Assembly (NCBI GenBank): GCA_036244855.1
Contig: BQKZ01000083.1
Location: forward strand, 116,611-180,610
Origin: Temnopleurus reevesii
Lineage: Eukaryota > Echinodermata > Echinoidea > Temnopleuroida > Temnopleuridae
Length of the DNA stretch: 64,000 nt
Direction: 5' to 3'
A model generated the notes under the pieces. It was given only the letters and a program-made list of their open reading frames with translations. It was not told where the DNA came from and ran no database searches. Below are positions 42,986-58,950 of this stretch, piece after piece (the first letter of the stretch is position 1; each line of letters starts with the position of its first letter). The position numbers and the translations under genes were made by a program.

Positions 42986-44089
42986 CAAGTAAAAGTAAAG
43001 ATTAAAAGTAAGATTAACTTTGGGTACAATGGGTAAAAACGGGGCTGGCTTTCATGAAAGCATTGGTGTAGAGCAATGCATATTTCCATGGAATATCAAC
43101 AAACAAAATAATATGTCGCCTTTATGAAAAGCAGCTCCATTTTTCCTTGCTGTATATATCCCATTATGATATGACAGCCCTAAATTGTATAGACCCAGCT
43201 AGATACAATGTAAGAGCAAATGTTTTAAAATCTACTGGGTTTCAATCATATTTTCAGTTTGAGCTTCAAAACATTTTGACTTAGACCGTATGGAGACTTT
43301 GACCTCCAAATGATGATATTAGCCTATTTATATAAAAAATATTAATTTATTTCAAAATAAGCTTGCTCATGTGCACTATGTAAACTTACATCTATGTATT
43401 ATGTATGTATACATGTACATGTATATATAATAAGTATAATATGTAATAATTATAATAATATCTGTGTATATATGCAAATTGATTATTTCCCATATTTTTT
43501 CAAGGGGTATACACTCTGCAAGCCTGACTTTTTTTGTAGACACCTCAATTTCCAGTCCTATCATTATTTTTGTTGTTAAATCTTATTGTATCCCACCTTG
43601 ACTTTTAATGTATGGATTGATTTATTATGTATCATGATTTATTTAGAACTTTGCAATTATTTTGTTTATTATATTTTTATTTGATTGGAAATGAAAAGTA
43701 AACTAAACTGAAACTGAAGCAAAGCTGAATCATGAAATCTGGGTATTTAGTAATTTTTACAGGCAATATTGAAATATGCAATAAACAGTAGAATAAAAGC
43801 ATCAATAAAAGCTAATTTCTGAGCTCATTATAGTTATTCACTGGATAAGAGTGATGATGATATGCGAGTTGTATAAATTAGGTACTTCTGTATGTTTCCC
43901 AATGAATAAATCATATTAACATGACAAATGGACAAAATTGTTTCTTATAAATCAAATAAATAGGTTTATAAAATATCTCAAGGAGCAGGTAGTATATCCT
44001 ATATGTTCTAGTTGTTATTAAAGGGTTAAAACTATCATACACTTGAAAAAAAAATTCTGCTAATGATATTTAGTATTAAGATTGGTGAT

Positions 44090-44185
44090 CTACAAAGAGA
44101 TTGAGAGAGAGAGAGAGAGATAGTAGAGAAAGACAGACAGAGTGGAAAGGACAGAGCTAGAAAGTGTGTATGAGAGAGGGAGAGG
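44090..44185. repeat. GA-rich microsatellite
   Basis: (GA)n and related purine-rich text. No coding meaning. Confidence 0.8.
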
Positions 44186-47100
44186 GTCAGGGGAACCTCT
44201 TTAGTAGAATGAAAAAAAAACAAAAAAAAAACTTGGGAAATAGATCCCCGGTGTGAAATAAGACACAATCCTTTGTCATATACAAGAAACTACTCTGAAC
44301 TTTTCTCATCCTTTTTATCATCTTTTGCACACCGCACTTGACTATCAACGCATGTGTGTGTGTGTGTGAGCCTCTCCAATGCTTAATGTGCATGTGTTCA
44401 TAAGCAGAGAAGATTGCACTTACGGACGGAATGCAAACCTTAGCAACCAGTATCTTGGCAGGGCATCACTCCAGTCAGCTGGGTTTGATCATCGTTACAA
44501 TTTAATAGTACTGGAGGTCCGTGACGATTTATCTTTCAAACTTCCTTGGTCTATTCAAGCTCATCTTTTATCTATATCTCTTTGTCAGTGGTACATTTGG
44601 TTTATAAACTTACTAAGGAGGAATATTCTCAACAGGCAAGTAACTTATCAATGCAGCTGAGTTTACGCACTATTGAACAACTAATTATCTTTTTTTTTAT
44701 TTTCTTCTGTTTTGACCGAAAAGTTAAAAGCAGCTCTTACATGAAGCTATATTTAATTTCATCTCATGCATTTTTCAATAAAAAAGTATTATATATCAGA
44801 CCACTTTACAAACTAGTGATATTTAAAACAAATTATATCGGCCATGTAGGGACTGCTGAAAAGCTAAGCCTGTATTTTGCAAAAATTTCATAATCTAATG
44901 TAAGAAGTGAATAAAAAAAGATGCACTATGCATACTGTGTAGTTTTTGGTTTGATAAAGGATATCACATTCAAGTCTTATTCGCTGAAATGCAGAAATCT
45001 TTATAAAATAATTGATAAAATAAGCACTCTAGATATCTTCCATGCAGCTAGTTCAGAGTCATTAAAAAAGAGCTGATTATCGTCAAAATCTTCATCGTTT
45101 AAACATACACTTCTCTTGTGAATATTACTGGTCAACTTTACAATAAAATGTGAATTTATTAGTATAGAGCTGCATTATTATCAATCATGTGTAATACGAG
45201 CAGGAAATTGATCTAACATAATAATTGTCTGCTCTTTCCATTACATGTATGTATCATTTCATATATCATTGTTCACTTTACATTCAAAGAAAGTAGCTAC
45301 ACCTTGCTTAATTTGGATTCTTGCTTGGTTATTCAAAGGCAAACACAAAACTAAACATAAATTTTTTTTCGGAATCCCAGGATATTTGCAAGCAATGCTT
45401 ATCTTAATTATTAATGTTAAAAATAGATTAACTTTTGTGTATATACGTCTGTCCAAATATGAAACTTGATGCATCCCTGAATTAATGCACTATGTGTGTG
45501 GTTAATTCATTTTACTTTTTTAGCAAAATTATCAGTCAATGTTAAAATTTGAACTGCAAAATATCCTTATTCACAGAACAGCAAGTAGATATTTAAAAAA
45601 AAAATCTTTGCAGCTTTAGCACACACATTTACGAAAAAGAAAGACAAGAAATGAAAAAAGGAAGAGAATGAAAGAGAGGATAAGAAAAGAGAAACACTGG
45701 AGAGATAGAATGTAGAAGCAAATGAGAGAGACAATATATTGGTTTCAAGACCAGCCATTCACGCTCAAAATACTGACAACCAATATTACTCTTTCTAATA
45801 AAAGAACTGGTTTCCATACAAACAAAGTGTTCGGCAGACTTTATGAATAATAGAGGAAGAAGATATCAGGTACCCAATGTTCTCAATGCTTAGTTTCATT
45901 GCAGCGGAAAGGCTACATATATTACCCATATTCATACAAAGTTAAGATACATTTTGAAATGTATGACTGAGGTGTAATGTAACCAACGTATCAAAATGTA
46001 TTAAAATATTTAGAGACATAGAGAGACAGCAAATACATTTGAATTGATTTTAATATGGTCTGGGAGAACATGTCACAGTATGAACATTTGAAAAGTGTAA
46101 ATTACATGTACAAAACAATGATTTAACAAGGACAATTTAGGGGTAGCTGAACATCACAATAGCTCTCATACACACAAAAAGCAATTGATGCAAAATTCCT
46201 TGGCTCAATAAAGTTTATATTCCTAATTTCAGGAAGCCATTTATTTTCTCATTGGTTTCTACAGGTACAGCACTTATTTCCTTTCAATTTGCAATATGTT
46301 AAGACTGAAACTTGTTGAAATTTTAGGTACAACGCACATATAAATATTAATATACAGTCAGGTGATATTAAATGTCATTCCCTTTTCCTTTAATTTTCCT
46401 ACAAATCCAATCCATAAAATTTGTACTAAGTTAAAAATGGTGCTGGAAGGAAGTAGGGGGGCGGGGGGAGGGGGCGGTCTGCAGGTCCTTTGCATACCTT
46501 GTGTAGGTTGGATATACATTGTAAAGAGCCAAATGTGATTTTAAAAAAATACATTATATCCTCCCCAACATTATTGTGGGTCAAGCAAAAGTGAGGCCTG
46601 GCATTCAAATAAACGTTGGAACTTTGATGAGGTTTCTAAAAAAAAGTTAACCGCATTGTGCATCACATTGATGCAACACAAAAATACACACACAACTTAC
46701 AGTATGTTTAATGTCATAGAACGGCCTTACAAAGAAGGGATGGCAAAAAACAAGGACTAAAATGTATGTGGTTAAACATGCAAATGAGTTACTTCCATGT
46801 ACACCACACTATCAATCTATGGTAAGAAGAACAAAGGGAAGTAAGAAATAAGATACAAAGCCTAAGCGATTGCAAGTGTTATTTTACGGGTCGTTTGGCC
46901 ATACATGATAGATCCCTTTCTGTATATGGAAATACCCTTTACCTATTTTGAACTTTCATCATTTACATTTGACATTTTTAACAGTTCCATTTTAGATTTC
47001 CTTCCTGCTCACTGTTATGCTGAAACTATTTTAAACCTTATCGGATACCTAAATACAAACCCAAAACTCAAAGCCATTCTTGTATCTTATACAACAGTTT

Positions 47101-50100
47101 TATAATTTATTGTTCAAAGTCTTTTAATTCATTTTAATAATTCCTAGTTTATTTATGCTTAGATATTTTTTTTTCAGGATTTATGCTAACCCTGAAATGG
47201 TGAATTCTGTGGATCTCGTACAGTTTACAATAGGTTTAAATTTCAATTTGAATTCTAATCCATAAATTTCAATTTACCAACCACAGGGCTCAGAGGGAAC
47301 AATGCTTAAATTATCATCTTTGTTATAACTGCACTTATTATGTTAGAAACAATAAAACGCATTTCTACACAAAAACTTCAAACTTTAACCTATAATATCC
47401 TTTCCCGATTTCAAACATGTACACATGTTCCCGTTAAAAAAACAAAATTTTTAAATTTTATATCTAGCTCGTAAACTTCCCACGCACATGAATAAGAAAT
47501 TACTCTGATTTTAGTCTGGCAAAATGCTGAGCCCATCCTGGCGAAAAGAAGTAACATCAGAACCTAAATTGATGATGATTTATGTGTGATTCTTACACCT
47601 GAGACTGAAATAGGATAGTTCATGTGTGAGTGCTTGACTAAGGAAGCTTTTCAAGACATAACAATTGTTGCCACTGGGAAAAACTTGTTTTGTATCCCTC
47701 TGTACAACAAGCCAAGATCTCCCTTAGAACATGTCTATCAGTTGTTTTTATGCATATATACAAGGAAGCACTTTCTCATTAAAAAAATATCATTATGAGT
47801 TTCAACAAATGTAAAATAATGATATTTTTAAGCATTTCAAATCAGGAGAAACAGAAATGATACACAGAAATGTATCCAATTATTACTTTTTTTAGAACTT
47901 TTAAACACGTCATGCTTCAAGACTATGTTTAAGTAGATCAAACTAACCTCAGACATTACATATCGATCAGAAAAATGAGGAGTATACAGTATTATGCAAC
48001 AGTAACAGTAAAACAATGAAATAAAGAAGGGGGAATCCCTTTTTGAAAATGTTACACAACATGAGCTGACCACAAATATTTATGATGAGTGAAACAAAAG
48101 ACGCCGGTAATAAAGATCAAAGAACATTGACCAAGGCCAAGAAAGAAAAGTCTTTACTTTCATAATGAGTCCTTTGACAATGTTAGTTGGGTACTTGGTT
48201 TTTAATGAAGGGTGGTATTGAAACGTCTTAAAATTAACTTGCAAATGCTTGAAAACACATTTACACAATTCATACAGTGGTACTTTCCTAACGATGGTAT
48301 ATTGCCAGGAAGATGTGTTGCAAGGATGTGGGCTTTTGAATGTGATTGGTCTCCGCTTTACACAGAACCAATAAAAAATCACTGTGGTTTTTGAAAGGTG
48401 AAGCGTAGTATTTATTGGCATTAATGTGTTGATAATTGATACTCTTCACGTGGCTAAGCTGATATAAAGTGCTAAATCTTTTAGACCGGCTTTCTTGCAA
48501 CTCTGCAATGCAAAGAAGTAAAAACCTGCATCTATTTCTGCCCTTTTTAAAGCATATTTAAAACTGGAGACATATGTATATCTTTGGAAAGCTGAGGTAG
48601 TGAACAAATTTTTTTTTCTTTCTCGAATTCCCCGACTTTTGCCTGAAACCGTTGTTGCTGGTCATGAATAATAATTTACAAGTGTTGTAAAATAATATGA
48701 TAGTCAAACTTTAATATTCTTGCATCAATGCTGGGTAGTTCACGAGTGCATTGTGTTGTACTAACCTACTTTTGATCACGCAAAGTGTTGTGTAATATGA
48801 AGGTCACAACTATAGGCCATAACTTGACTGGTAGATGGGCATCAATGATTGCATATTACATACACATGTGAACATATTTAGGGGTGGGGATGAGAACATA
48901 TTAATTCATTTTCAAACTGCACATTCAGAGGCCTATCTTAATCAAAATGAAATTCACAATATTTTGATCTATTTTTTAAATTTGAAAATGAATATGGTTA
49001 ATCACCATGATGCTCAGTAAAATTCACATTGTCTAGTGCCTGTGCAGGGCTTTCCTGTTATGATTTTGAAAAATAATCGTAAACAATAAATGGGTACATT
49101 GGAACTTATTAATAATTGTGTTATGCATGCACTCTGAATGTTTTTTTGTTTGTTTTTACACAGAAACTTACATGGGCTTGAGTATTCAAGTTGAAGATTC
49201 TATGAATGCCCTTGTGCAGGCCAAATGCCTTTCTTTTTTCACCTCTTTAAATTTTCCTTTTTATTACAAATTGTTCATCTCTCCCTCTCCCCTCTAATGG
49301 CCAGCCCTTATCCAACTACTGATGCCCACACCCCAGTTGTTTGGTTCCGCTCAATCGACCGAGCCTCTAAAATTGGCCAACCTGATTTTTTTCTTCTACG
49401 AACAAAAGTAGAATAATTTTCTTTTGAGATATATTGGCCCATAAGTCATCATTTTCCAATAAACACCAATATCTATGTGTTTCTGGGAAACACTGTCATT
49501 TACGGGGATTTCTAAGAACCTGGCAAATTTGAGACTGAGGATTTGGTCTAAAAATGGATTTTTTAGGCAACTAAACAATTTTTATGGCCTAATTTGTCTC
49601 ACAATGACATGCTAATTTCTTTTTCATGACTACTCCATATCTCTCTTCTTCACCATCTTTCTCTTTGCCTCCTAACACACATTCTCGCTACCTAACTCAG
49701 CCAGCCGAATCCTTGATTATGAGACACTGCTTTAATTAGCATCAGTGCCTTCATCAGTCAAACACAGCTTTGAATGCTCATCTCTTTACCCATTGATTAG
49801 GACCTACAAAATGCTGCCACAGAATAACTGGGCAATTTTGTTATGAACATTTTGTTAGCTTTTTAATCCTATTACGTTTCTCCTGCTTCCATCTCCAGTC
49901 AGTTATCTTTCATGCTCAGAATATTTTATCAAAGAATGATCTCTATGTGGATGCGTGACAAAACCAATCAAGCATAATTTAATTTTGCTTTTGAAAATCA
50001 ATCAATGAATATCATTTCGACTAAAACTATCTCAATTGCCTGGCTCTTTATGATGAAAAGACTTTTTAATTACAAATAAGGGAGGTTTTTGGCAAATGAA

Positions 50101-53100
50101 GTAGTGAGAGTTAGTGAAAATTCAAGAAATGAGCATCTTTTGAAAGCCTTTTAAAAAGTCTCGTGATCGTGCAGCGTCTATGTATTGAAAACAATGCAAC
50201 TCAAAGCAAATATCTACACATGATAAAGCTTTTAGGCAAAAGGAAATTGTCAATTGACAACCTATGAAGTAATTTTTAAAAAACCTCACGGTTCAAAATA
50301 GGAAACAAATACGTGCAAATGCAGATCATAATCAGGAAAAAACTCCTATACCAACTATTTATGCAGACAAGCGGACAGAAACTATAATCTTGGGTGCAAA
50401 TAGACAGAATAAAAGCAGGAGTGGTGCGTCTACTAGTCCAGATTACCTTTCATCTAATGATATCAAAGGGTTGTCCCCCTCCATGATTTATAATTCAATA
50501 ATAACCTAGATATGACAAGCAATAGACTGTACTGCTCTATTACATACATATATTTATGTAATTGCGTAGAGTACACTCCTATTCATGCGTGAATTTCATA
50601 GTGATCTGAATGATACAGAATGAAAATTCAAAATCCAAATCAATGTGCACAGTAATTAATTCTAGCCCTCAAAAATCAAAATATTTTGTTTTCCTCTATG
50701 AACTTTCATTCTAAAAATAGCTAGAGACTAATAATTAAGGCCATTGTTTAATATAGTTTTAAAAAAAAATTGAATTAATGGGCAGGCATGTAAAATATAA
50801 CAGTAATCTAAATAGATGTGAAAAGTTGATTTGCTTTTTTTATAAACATGTAATGAAAACTGTTAAAAAATGATAGAAAAGAACCTTTCCTTACCCACCC
50901 AACAACCAAAATACACAAGTTTATATTTAAATCTAAAGTATTGTAGGGCCATTACTTTGGGTTGAAATTGGAATCAGTAAAGGTGTAGTATGAATATTTA
51001 CATTCACTGTGTACTTACAACTCTATAGATTCCTGATGGTTATGTACATGATATATACTAACTCAATATCAATAGTTGTTTGACCAAACTATTAACATCT
51101 TGCTTAAAATGGCGTGTTCATGTTAATCCACCCTTGAGAAAAGTACTGCATGGAAGCTGAATTAATTTGACATTCTCAAAATTGTTAGCAAAGTTTGTGC
51201 GAGAAACCGCTTAAATAGCATTGTGGAAATCATCCTTGAAATCTACACCTCCGGTCTATAAAAAGCGGGTTTCAATATCAGTCTTCTAAATGACGCGGAT
51301 CACTTTGCTGTGGGATGGGCGGTAATTTGGAGGGAATATTGGAACTTGCTGTCGCTCAAGGAGTATTAATCATTTTTGCCTGATGATTTTCGCCTGGCAT
51401 TGGCGCCTTAGAAAGAGGTATAAACAATTGATTGCATTATATGAATGATTTTTTAATTACTGAAATACAATTGTAAACAGCAGTTGGACATGCAATTCTA
51501 TATAAAAGCAAACAGACATTTTGAGAGCTTATTGAACAAGCAGTAATCAGAACAACGTCACTGCAAGCCTTTGTGTAAGACTATGCTGCCGAATACTGTG
51601 AATTAATCTGGCCATAAGACAAAGATTCAAAGGATGCGCCCTGATTTTCTTGTCATCAAGTTCGCAATTACGGTCTACCTATCACCCTCATTTTGGAAGC
51701 TGGAAGAATCTTTCAAATGACTGTCCACTCCCTGGTCTTCGGTTATCAATAGACACTGTCCATTCCAATTCTCATAGACTGTCGACACTTCAACTAATGG
51801 TGTATATAAAATTGTAATCTCTGAGTGAGTAGAGATTACAACAGCCAAAATTACTGCTAAAAATCAATGATAAATGAGGGACCTTTGATTTTTTTTCCCA
51901 AAAAATGAGGACAAGAATTAAAGAAGAATTGGGTGATAACATGCACAAAGCATATGAAATGTGCTGTGTAGACTTGGGGAAAAAGTGGGATGGATGAAAT
52001 AAAAATGATTTCAATAACTTTTTGAAAGAAAAATACGAGAATATGGAGAAAAAAATAATGATGGGTGCACTGACACTATCAGTTCATCCCCCATCATCAT
52101 CATTGTAATACTTGCAAGTGGTGACTATTTTGTATCCTTGCAGGATAATCATTGCCTTGTTACTAATACTATTCAAATCATTGAAAAGTAGATTAAATTA
52201 AAAATTGACTAAACTAACTTCAGCTTACTCAGAAAGCCTACAAAATACACAATCACGTGTCTCTACAATTGCCGCTTCTTCGTGACATGACCAATGCTAT
52301 ACCATTAGCCTACTTCGCCTCCCAAATGTACATGTATGTAAATAAACAGCAAAGTTAATTGCAGCATCCCACTTCTAAGACAAACACACTATCTCGCAAT
52401 GTCTCTTCCTCCTCCTTGTGACATCATACTGAAAGATGTTGTCAGCTAATATTTTCATTTCATTAGAAGCAATGTATGTGTAGCTTAATAAACTTTACTC
52501 TATGTTATTGGCAGTCACAATTGTTTCCCATGTCCACTTGGGAACACAAATAAATCTTGATGCTATTTCACGCATTAGGTTGCATGGATCCTTACATGTA
52601 CATCAGGATTGACACAACTACACAAACATACCCATGCTCTGGTCTTATATACTTGCTTATTCATCAATGAATATTATTCAAACTCCCAATAGAGCAAATC
52701 ATACTTAGATATTTCAGAACTTTTTTGAACCAACTACAATGAAATTCAATGAAAGTCCAAACTTAATGCCTGATATTCTTTAATTCATTTCAAGAACATT
52801 TCACATTTCACAAAGCGAGAAAATGTACAGAATAATATACAACATACATGTAGAAATGTACGAAACTGTTTATCGGGAAAGCTAAATTCTTTTGTGTATT
52901 ACAGCAATTGCAATTTAAGCTTGAATTTGTGTTTATTTTGTCCAACAATTTCTTTGTCCTTTCTGCTCACAGTGAAGTGGGGGTCTTAAGACCAATTTAA
53001 GACTCGAGTAGACATCAATTATAAGGTATTTCCATTATAAACCGCACTGTGACTCCTTCCCTCCAGCACACAATGCATTAGGGTATGTGTAAACATTGTC

Positions 53101-56100
53101 GTACAAGACCCACTTTCCACAGGGGATCATTCTATAACCCATTTGTTGGATGGGAGGGAGGGAGAGAGGGAAGAGAGAGGGAATACAATCATAACCAGGG
53201 GGTGACGATGGATCAATTCAACCGTTTCTTGGGAAGCTATTACATTTGTAACCAAAGAATCTCCAGTTTGTATTGATGAGATGTATGCGATGAATGAATA
53301 TCTCATAACGAAGGATGTTGATTTAAAATTTAATTTTCCTCCCAGGTATTGCTGGAAAGCTTCAGAGTATTCTTATGCCTATACGGGAAAAGATATTATG
53401 TGATATTCATGAAAAATTGCTCTGTAATTGTGGGCAGGTGTGATAGCATTTTTAAGAATAGCATTCGTGATAAAAAGATGAGTCATGCTCAACGCTTGCT
53501 TGATTATGATATTTACATAAAAATGCTATCCAAAATACAACTTTTTGTCAACAATTGAAAGTATTTGAACTGTAATCAGGCATAAAACATAAAAAAGGGA
53601 AAAGTGAATTTATTTTGAGGTATTTCTGTTGTTAACTGGCATACAATTACATATACAAAAACTAGTAGAAATCTACTTTAGATGTTAAAGTATTATTGTA
53701 CAAGTCCTACATGGTGAAGTAAAATGGTGCCCGAGTTTTCGATAAAGCTTTGTATTAATTTTACTCCACAGCTCATCATTATTGGATTCTGCAAGAAGTT
53801 TCAGCAGTTCCCTTCATCTATTTAGTTCTGTGTTGTTTTAGCGCAACTTTTCAAACATCGGCTTCGCTTTCACCCTACTCATATCATGAAGGGAATTATG
53901 AGGTCTTTGTATGGAATATAAAGGTTGGTTCCCCCTAACAAAATGTTGCAGATATTTCTTTTTCAGAGAGTGCTGTCATATATTATTTCTGCTTCTGTAT
54001 ACTCATCAAGTGGGAGTGTTAAAAGACACTTTTAATTGTCGTTCAAGAGAGACTGAAACATTATTATATGCCTGTAGTTGGCAAACTGAGATATCATTAT
54101 CTAGAGTAGACTATGAGAGGTACTGGGAATACATAGTACGTACTGCATAGTATTATAATCAGTCAAATGATATTCACATCAAATGCACACAAATGCACAT
54201 AAGAGATTTTTGTTTGTTTGTTCTTCATTAGACACAGACTGTATCCATTAGTGAGTGAATGAGTTTGTAAAGACACTTCTCAGGCAAAGATGATTACAAG
54301 GTTGCAATATGCAGACAGTTAGATTCCATAAATCATCAAGAATTTCTTACACTAAATAACAGCACACAGGAAGACAAAGAACTTCACTACCAATAAATAG
54401 ATTGCAGCCAGACTCATAGGACAAAATACACACTGCATTTTAACAATTCTTCAGCAGAAGAAAAGGCTTTAATATCTATCTGAATAGACAATCGTTAATG
54501 TGGCAGAAATAAAAAAATCTGAAGAAAACAAGACCCTTCACTTAAAGCACGAGGATACTTAATTGCTTGTAGATATTGATATGGTTAATTTTCATCTCTT
54601 GCATAATCAAAATACCATTATCTAAAGTGCCAATTTATGTGACATGCAAATCAAGTCCATTTCTTTAAAACTCAAAATGAAAATATTTCCCCCAAAAAAA
54701 CTACCCATTTCAAGATAAAGTGAAAACAAAATTTGTTTAATACATTATGATCATTAATAACAATTACATAATGACGCACAAGATGCACAAGTATAGCGGT
54801 TGGATGTGACCATAACATTATCTCTTGAAATGAGGATCAGTGTCTAAAAGTCAGGTCCTATCAATTACACTCTACTTGGATTCACTTCCATATCCTCCAT
54901 CTCGAATTCAAGGGTAAACTAATCACACGATTGTGATGCCTAACTGACAGGTTCATTTACCCATACCATGCATCAAAAGCAAGCAAATTGAAAGCAACAA
55001 TTTCCTTGAATCATTATACTCAAGGAAATCGGCATATAAGACAGAATTATTACTGAACTTAATTTGATAGGGACGTGTGTGGCATCCCTCAATCTTTTAA
55101 ATATTGAGGAGTTATATACAAGCCCTTAATGATAAAGTTATCTCTCTGAGATAACCCAAGACATAAACCGTATGTATAATGTGTTTTTTTCAAGCGGAGG
55201 ATCCGCTGCACTGAAGTATTGCATTCTAAAATTAATTTAATTACATGCCAGTTCAGTTCAAATTTACTTATCTAAACTTTTTCCCTCTATTATAGTACAG
55301 CATAACTTACTTGAACAATTACCCATTTCTAGCAAACACCTATGTAACATGAAAAGCTTACGTTTCAGCAGGTTCACAGTATAAATGGTAACTTTGAATA
55401 TTTAATCTATTTTGAAATTGGTCCCAACCCTTCTAGAAAAAAAATTCCCCTTGCATGTTTGCTATATTCAGGTTTGATCATGGCACGGAGATTTGATTCT
55501 TATTGATCGTACATGTACTTATGAATGTAACTTACAACGAATCTGTTGCATGGGAGCAGTACGTTTTCATCTACTCAAAGAATTTTAATGATTTAATGTG
55601 TCTTGCGCGTGACAGGATTTAGAACTGGGGCAGAGTTTGACAAGATTTCTCCTTCAGCTGGTTTTCAAGAATCCTTTGAGCAGAAAACCCCCTTCTAGAA
55701 GAGAAGGGCTAATCGATCACCTGTTAGGACTTTCCTTGACAATTGAATCAATATCATACTCTCATCTAGCTTCCCCTTCTCACTCAGCAAGAATTAAACC
55801 TGTCAAATAAATACTATCATGTAAACAAGCTACCATCTGTAGATGTGATGGATAATAGTGAAATAATTGAATATCTCACATTATTTAGACCAATAATTGG
55901 TTTGATTTAATCCAACACATTCCTACTGGTATATCTAAAAGAATAGATTAGCATGCATTTGATCTTTGACTCTGTACCTTGTAAAAAACAAATGCATTCA
56001 AGCTTTCAAAGTCCATTTGGATTTTTTTTTTGTAAAAACGACTATTCCAGAAATCTAATGTTTCTATTTCTGATAAGCACATACAAAATGTAACCAAATT

Positions 56101-56704
56101 GTACATCAATGACTGAAATATGCAATTAGTTTTCTAATCTGACATACCAAAATTGGCATCTAAAGATATAGAAAATGTACTCTACCCTTTTTCTATCCTT
56201 TTTGCCTTTAAGAGGTAAAATTAGACAATTATGTTAGCAAGTACTTTAAAGCAATAGATCCTATATTGGAAATAAAAATAAAAATTAACATGGTAAATTG
56301 ACCCCATTCAACTTTCCATCTTTGAGAAGATCAGATTCCCTTTGAAACACTGAAATGATTAGCACTCATAAAAAACGGGGTTTTTTTCACCATGTATCAA
56401 ATAACGCTACCTATAAATCAAATTGCTTCAACTTTAAAAGGGTAGAAGTGTATATGTACGGTTTTTAAAATGTAAACAAAGTTCGTTGATGTTTCCCCTT
56501 TTCTCATCATCGGGAGTGCTTTTTCAAAGGAAGATCGTGTAGGAGAATCTGCCTCACAAAATACCACTGTTCATGAATGCCCAGTGAGTAAGCAGTTAAA
56601 GGGAAACCCTAGAAATGGCAATTGAGAAGTTACAATAATTCTAAATGCATCTCCTTAACATTTTCAAATCAAATTTATCTTAAATTTGTTTTGATATAAT
56701 GTAG

Positions 56705-56810
56705 ATACACACGGAGAAAGGGATGGAAAGGGAAAGGAGAGACAGAGAGAGAGCGAGAGAGAAAGAGAGAAAGAGGGAGAGAGAAATGGGGAGGGGGAGG
56801 GGCAAAGAAT
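56705..56810. repeat. GA-rich microsatellite
   Basis: About 100 bases of (GA)n/(GGA)n. The proline/leucine/serine-rich minus-strand open frames over it are artefacts. Confidence 0.85.
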
Positions 56811-58057
56811 AAAGAGTATGTTGGATGTGTTTCATTAATACAAAGAACGTTGCAACCCAAGACCCAGCCAAGTTGCTGTATATCACTGGAATGCATTAAG
56901 AATACTCATCCTTATTGGGAACCGACATTGAATGACATTGAAATCACCTGGGTGATGAAAGGAAAACTAATATGATATTTATGACAAAATGGGCAAAGCT
57001 GATTAGGGAATTCACTAAATCAAGAGAATCAGGTCAGAGAATCGGGTCTAATGCATGGCATGCAATAGAGTCATATCAATCACACGTACAAAAGATGTCT
57101 GACGAGTTGTGAGTTTGAATGATGAATGTTATGTTTCGATGATCACAATTACATTCCCATTGAAAATAAAATCCAAACAATAGGATTTTAAGTATTCCAA
57201 ATTGAGAATAAGCAGTGCTTTTGTTGTGTCGGATGGCTCTGGACATACCAACCGTGCATGAATTCAAGGTATGTCAGTCCATGGCTTGCAAAACACATGT
57301 TTCACAGCTCAAATTTGAGTTGATAGGCAAGACAAGAGCTGTAGAACCCCCGGCGTAACAGACAACTCTTGTCTAAATGCTTGCTAAATTGGCAATTAAG
57401 CTCACAGAATACCTTTTCTTCATCTATGAGCCCTTTCAGGAAGGAAATATGTTTGGGAGGGATATTTTTAAGGTGTATAGAAATACAATATGTCTTTAGC
57501 CACCCCTATCACAAACTGAATAGGCAATTACATTTTTAGCAAAGTCTGGGGAACGGGTAGAGATACTAAATATAAACAATAATCTGATTATATTGGTCTC
57601 TTCCTGATTTTTTCTTTTTAAATGTCTTCTTCTTTCAGATGCCTGATGTATATGAAAAGTTTAAAAAAGTGCATGAATATTATCTATTGTTAAAAAAAGG
57701 AGCCCACTGTGTTTTTGAAACAGCAAAACTGCACATATAAAATTCAGAGCAAAGATATTCTTCAATGCATTTTCTTAAGTGGCAAATTGTCCACATGCAT
57801 AAAGGAAAATTTCATCTTGTTAAGTACTGTAGATTGAATGATTTTTTGCATGAATTTTTTGAATGATTACTGCAAAAATATTGAACGAGGAGGAGATCTG
57901 AATGCAGAAAAGACAACAATGTTAGAAAAAGAGTGCATATTGAGAATAAAATCTTAATGTTTTCATATCTACTACAGATTACAAGTATGAAACTAAGAGT
58001 GTGGTGGGAGAAAGTTTTGATCAACTGCTAGGGGTAGTTAATTTGCATTGGCCAATC

Positions 58058-58255
58058 AAAACAACAATAATGATAACAGCATTTATACAACACTTTAAAA
58101 AAATATGTCTCTCAGTGCTCTGTTGCATTGAAGAAATTTCCTCCTGCCAGAACCAACTCACAACATCTGTGTTGAGTGCAGCACAATGTTAAAACATTTC
58201 TTGATGAAAAAGGGTAGAAGAGTCAGAACCACTGCACCATGACACTTCTTACAAA
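58058..58255 (-). repeat. Partial tRNA-derived SINE (family 2)
   Basis: AACAACAATAATGATAACAG at the left and GAGTGCAGCACAATGTTAAA in the body match the copies at 23288 and 32568. The right-hand tRNA-like part is decayed. Confidence 0.5.
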
Positions 58256-58858
58256 AACATGTCGAGCCATAATCAAATTGCCCATTTCAGCTATTCATTG
58301 ATTGTACAATTGATTAACAATCAAACATAATTGTCTTGCAACAGCTCCTAAAAACAAGCTGTTCCTTAAAATAGACTGGGTGAAAACAATGAGGACATTC
58401 CCACAAGTGGAATGTGAAAAAAGCAAGTACTCTTCTACTATCCTTCATGGTAATGCTCTGGAAGTGTGAACAACATGGAAATGAATAGATTTACAATGAT
58501 GGCAATCAAATCAAATACATACCCCACCTCAAATGAATTCAGCATTGTTATGAACTACACTTGCTTTCTTCTACATTCCCTACCCTTCATAACATCAAAG
58601 GCAATGAATTTTACATATTCTCTACCCCTATTCCTTCACGCTTATAATAAAATGACATCACAAAAGCAAGCTAGCGTTATGAATCTTTATAGTTGGTGCT
58701 TATTGGGATAGGAAAAATATCAGGGTTCAATGTATGCATTTTTATTTGTTTACTGATCAATGCAAGTGGAGGGGGACCTCATTTTCATTGTCTCAGTAGT
58801 AAAGATTTTAAACATATAATTGTTACATTATAATGGATATGAAACAAATTTCAATTTG

Positions 58859-58950
58859 GTGGGTATATTTCCCATATTAGGATGGTGCTTGCTAACTTTT
58901 ACAAGTCAAACGTCCGTCCATATCCACTAAAGATGAAACTAGCTGGTGAG
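58859..58950. repeat. Diverged local duplicate, unit 1
   Basis: GGGTATATTTCCCATATTAG and, 60 bases on, CCATATCCACTAAAGATGAA with ACTAGCTG correspond in order to 60037-60126. The function is unknown. Confidence 0.5.

Larger units (their letters stand above)
42986..58057. other. Long gene-free stretch, presumed SEC23 intron
   Basis: About 15 kb in which I found no exon of SEC23 or any other recognisable gene on either strand. It contains purine-rich tracts (44.1, 45.6, 53.15 and 56.7 kb) and otherwise unique-looking AT-rich DNA. The many short open frames lack family motifs. A minus-strand exon could be missed by eye. Confidence 0.4.

Noticed and set aside
44417..44480. Minus-strand open stretch ending in a good GTAAGT donor, possible SEC23 exon
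   Set aside because: The translation (WSDALPRYWLLRFAFR) matches no part of Sec23 that I know and is only ~20 codons long.
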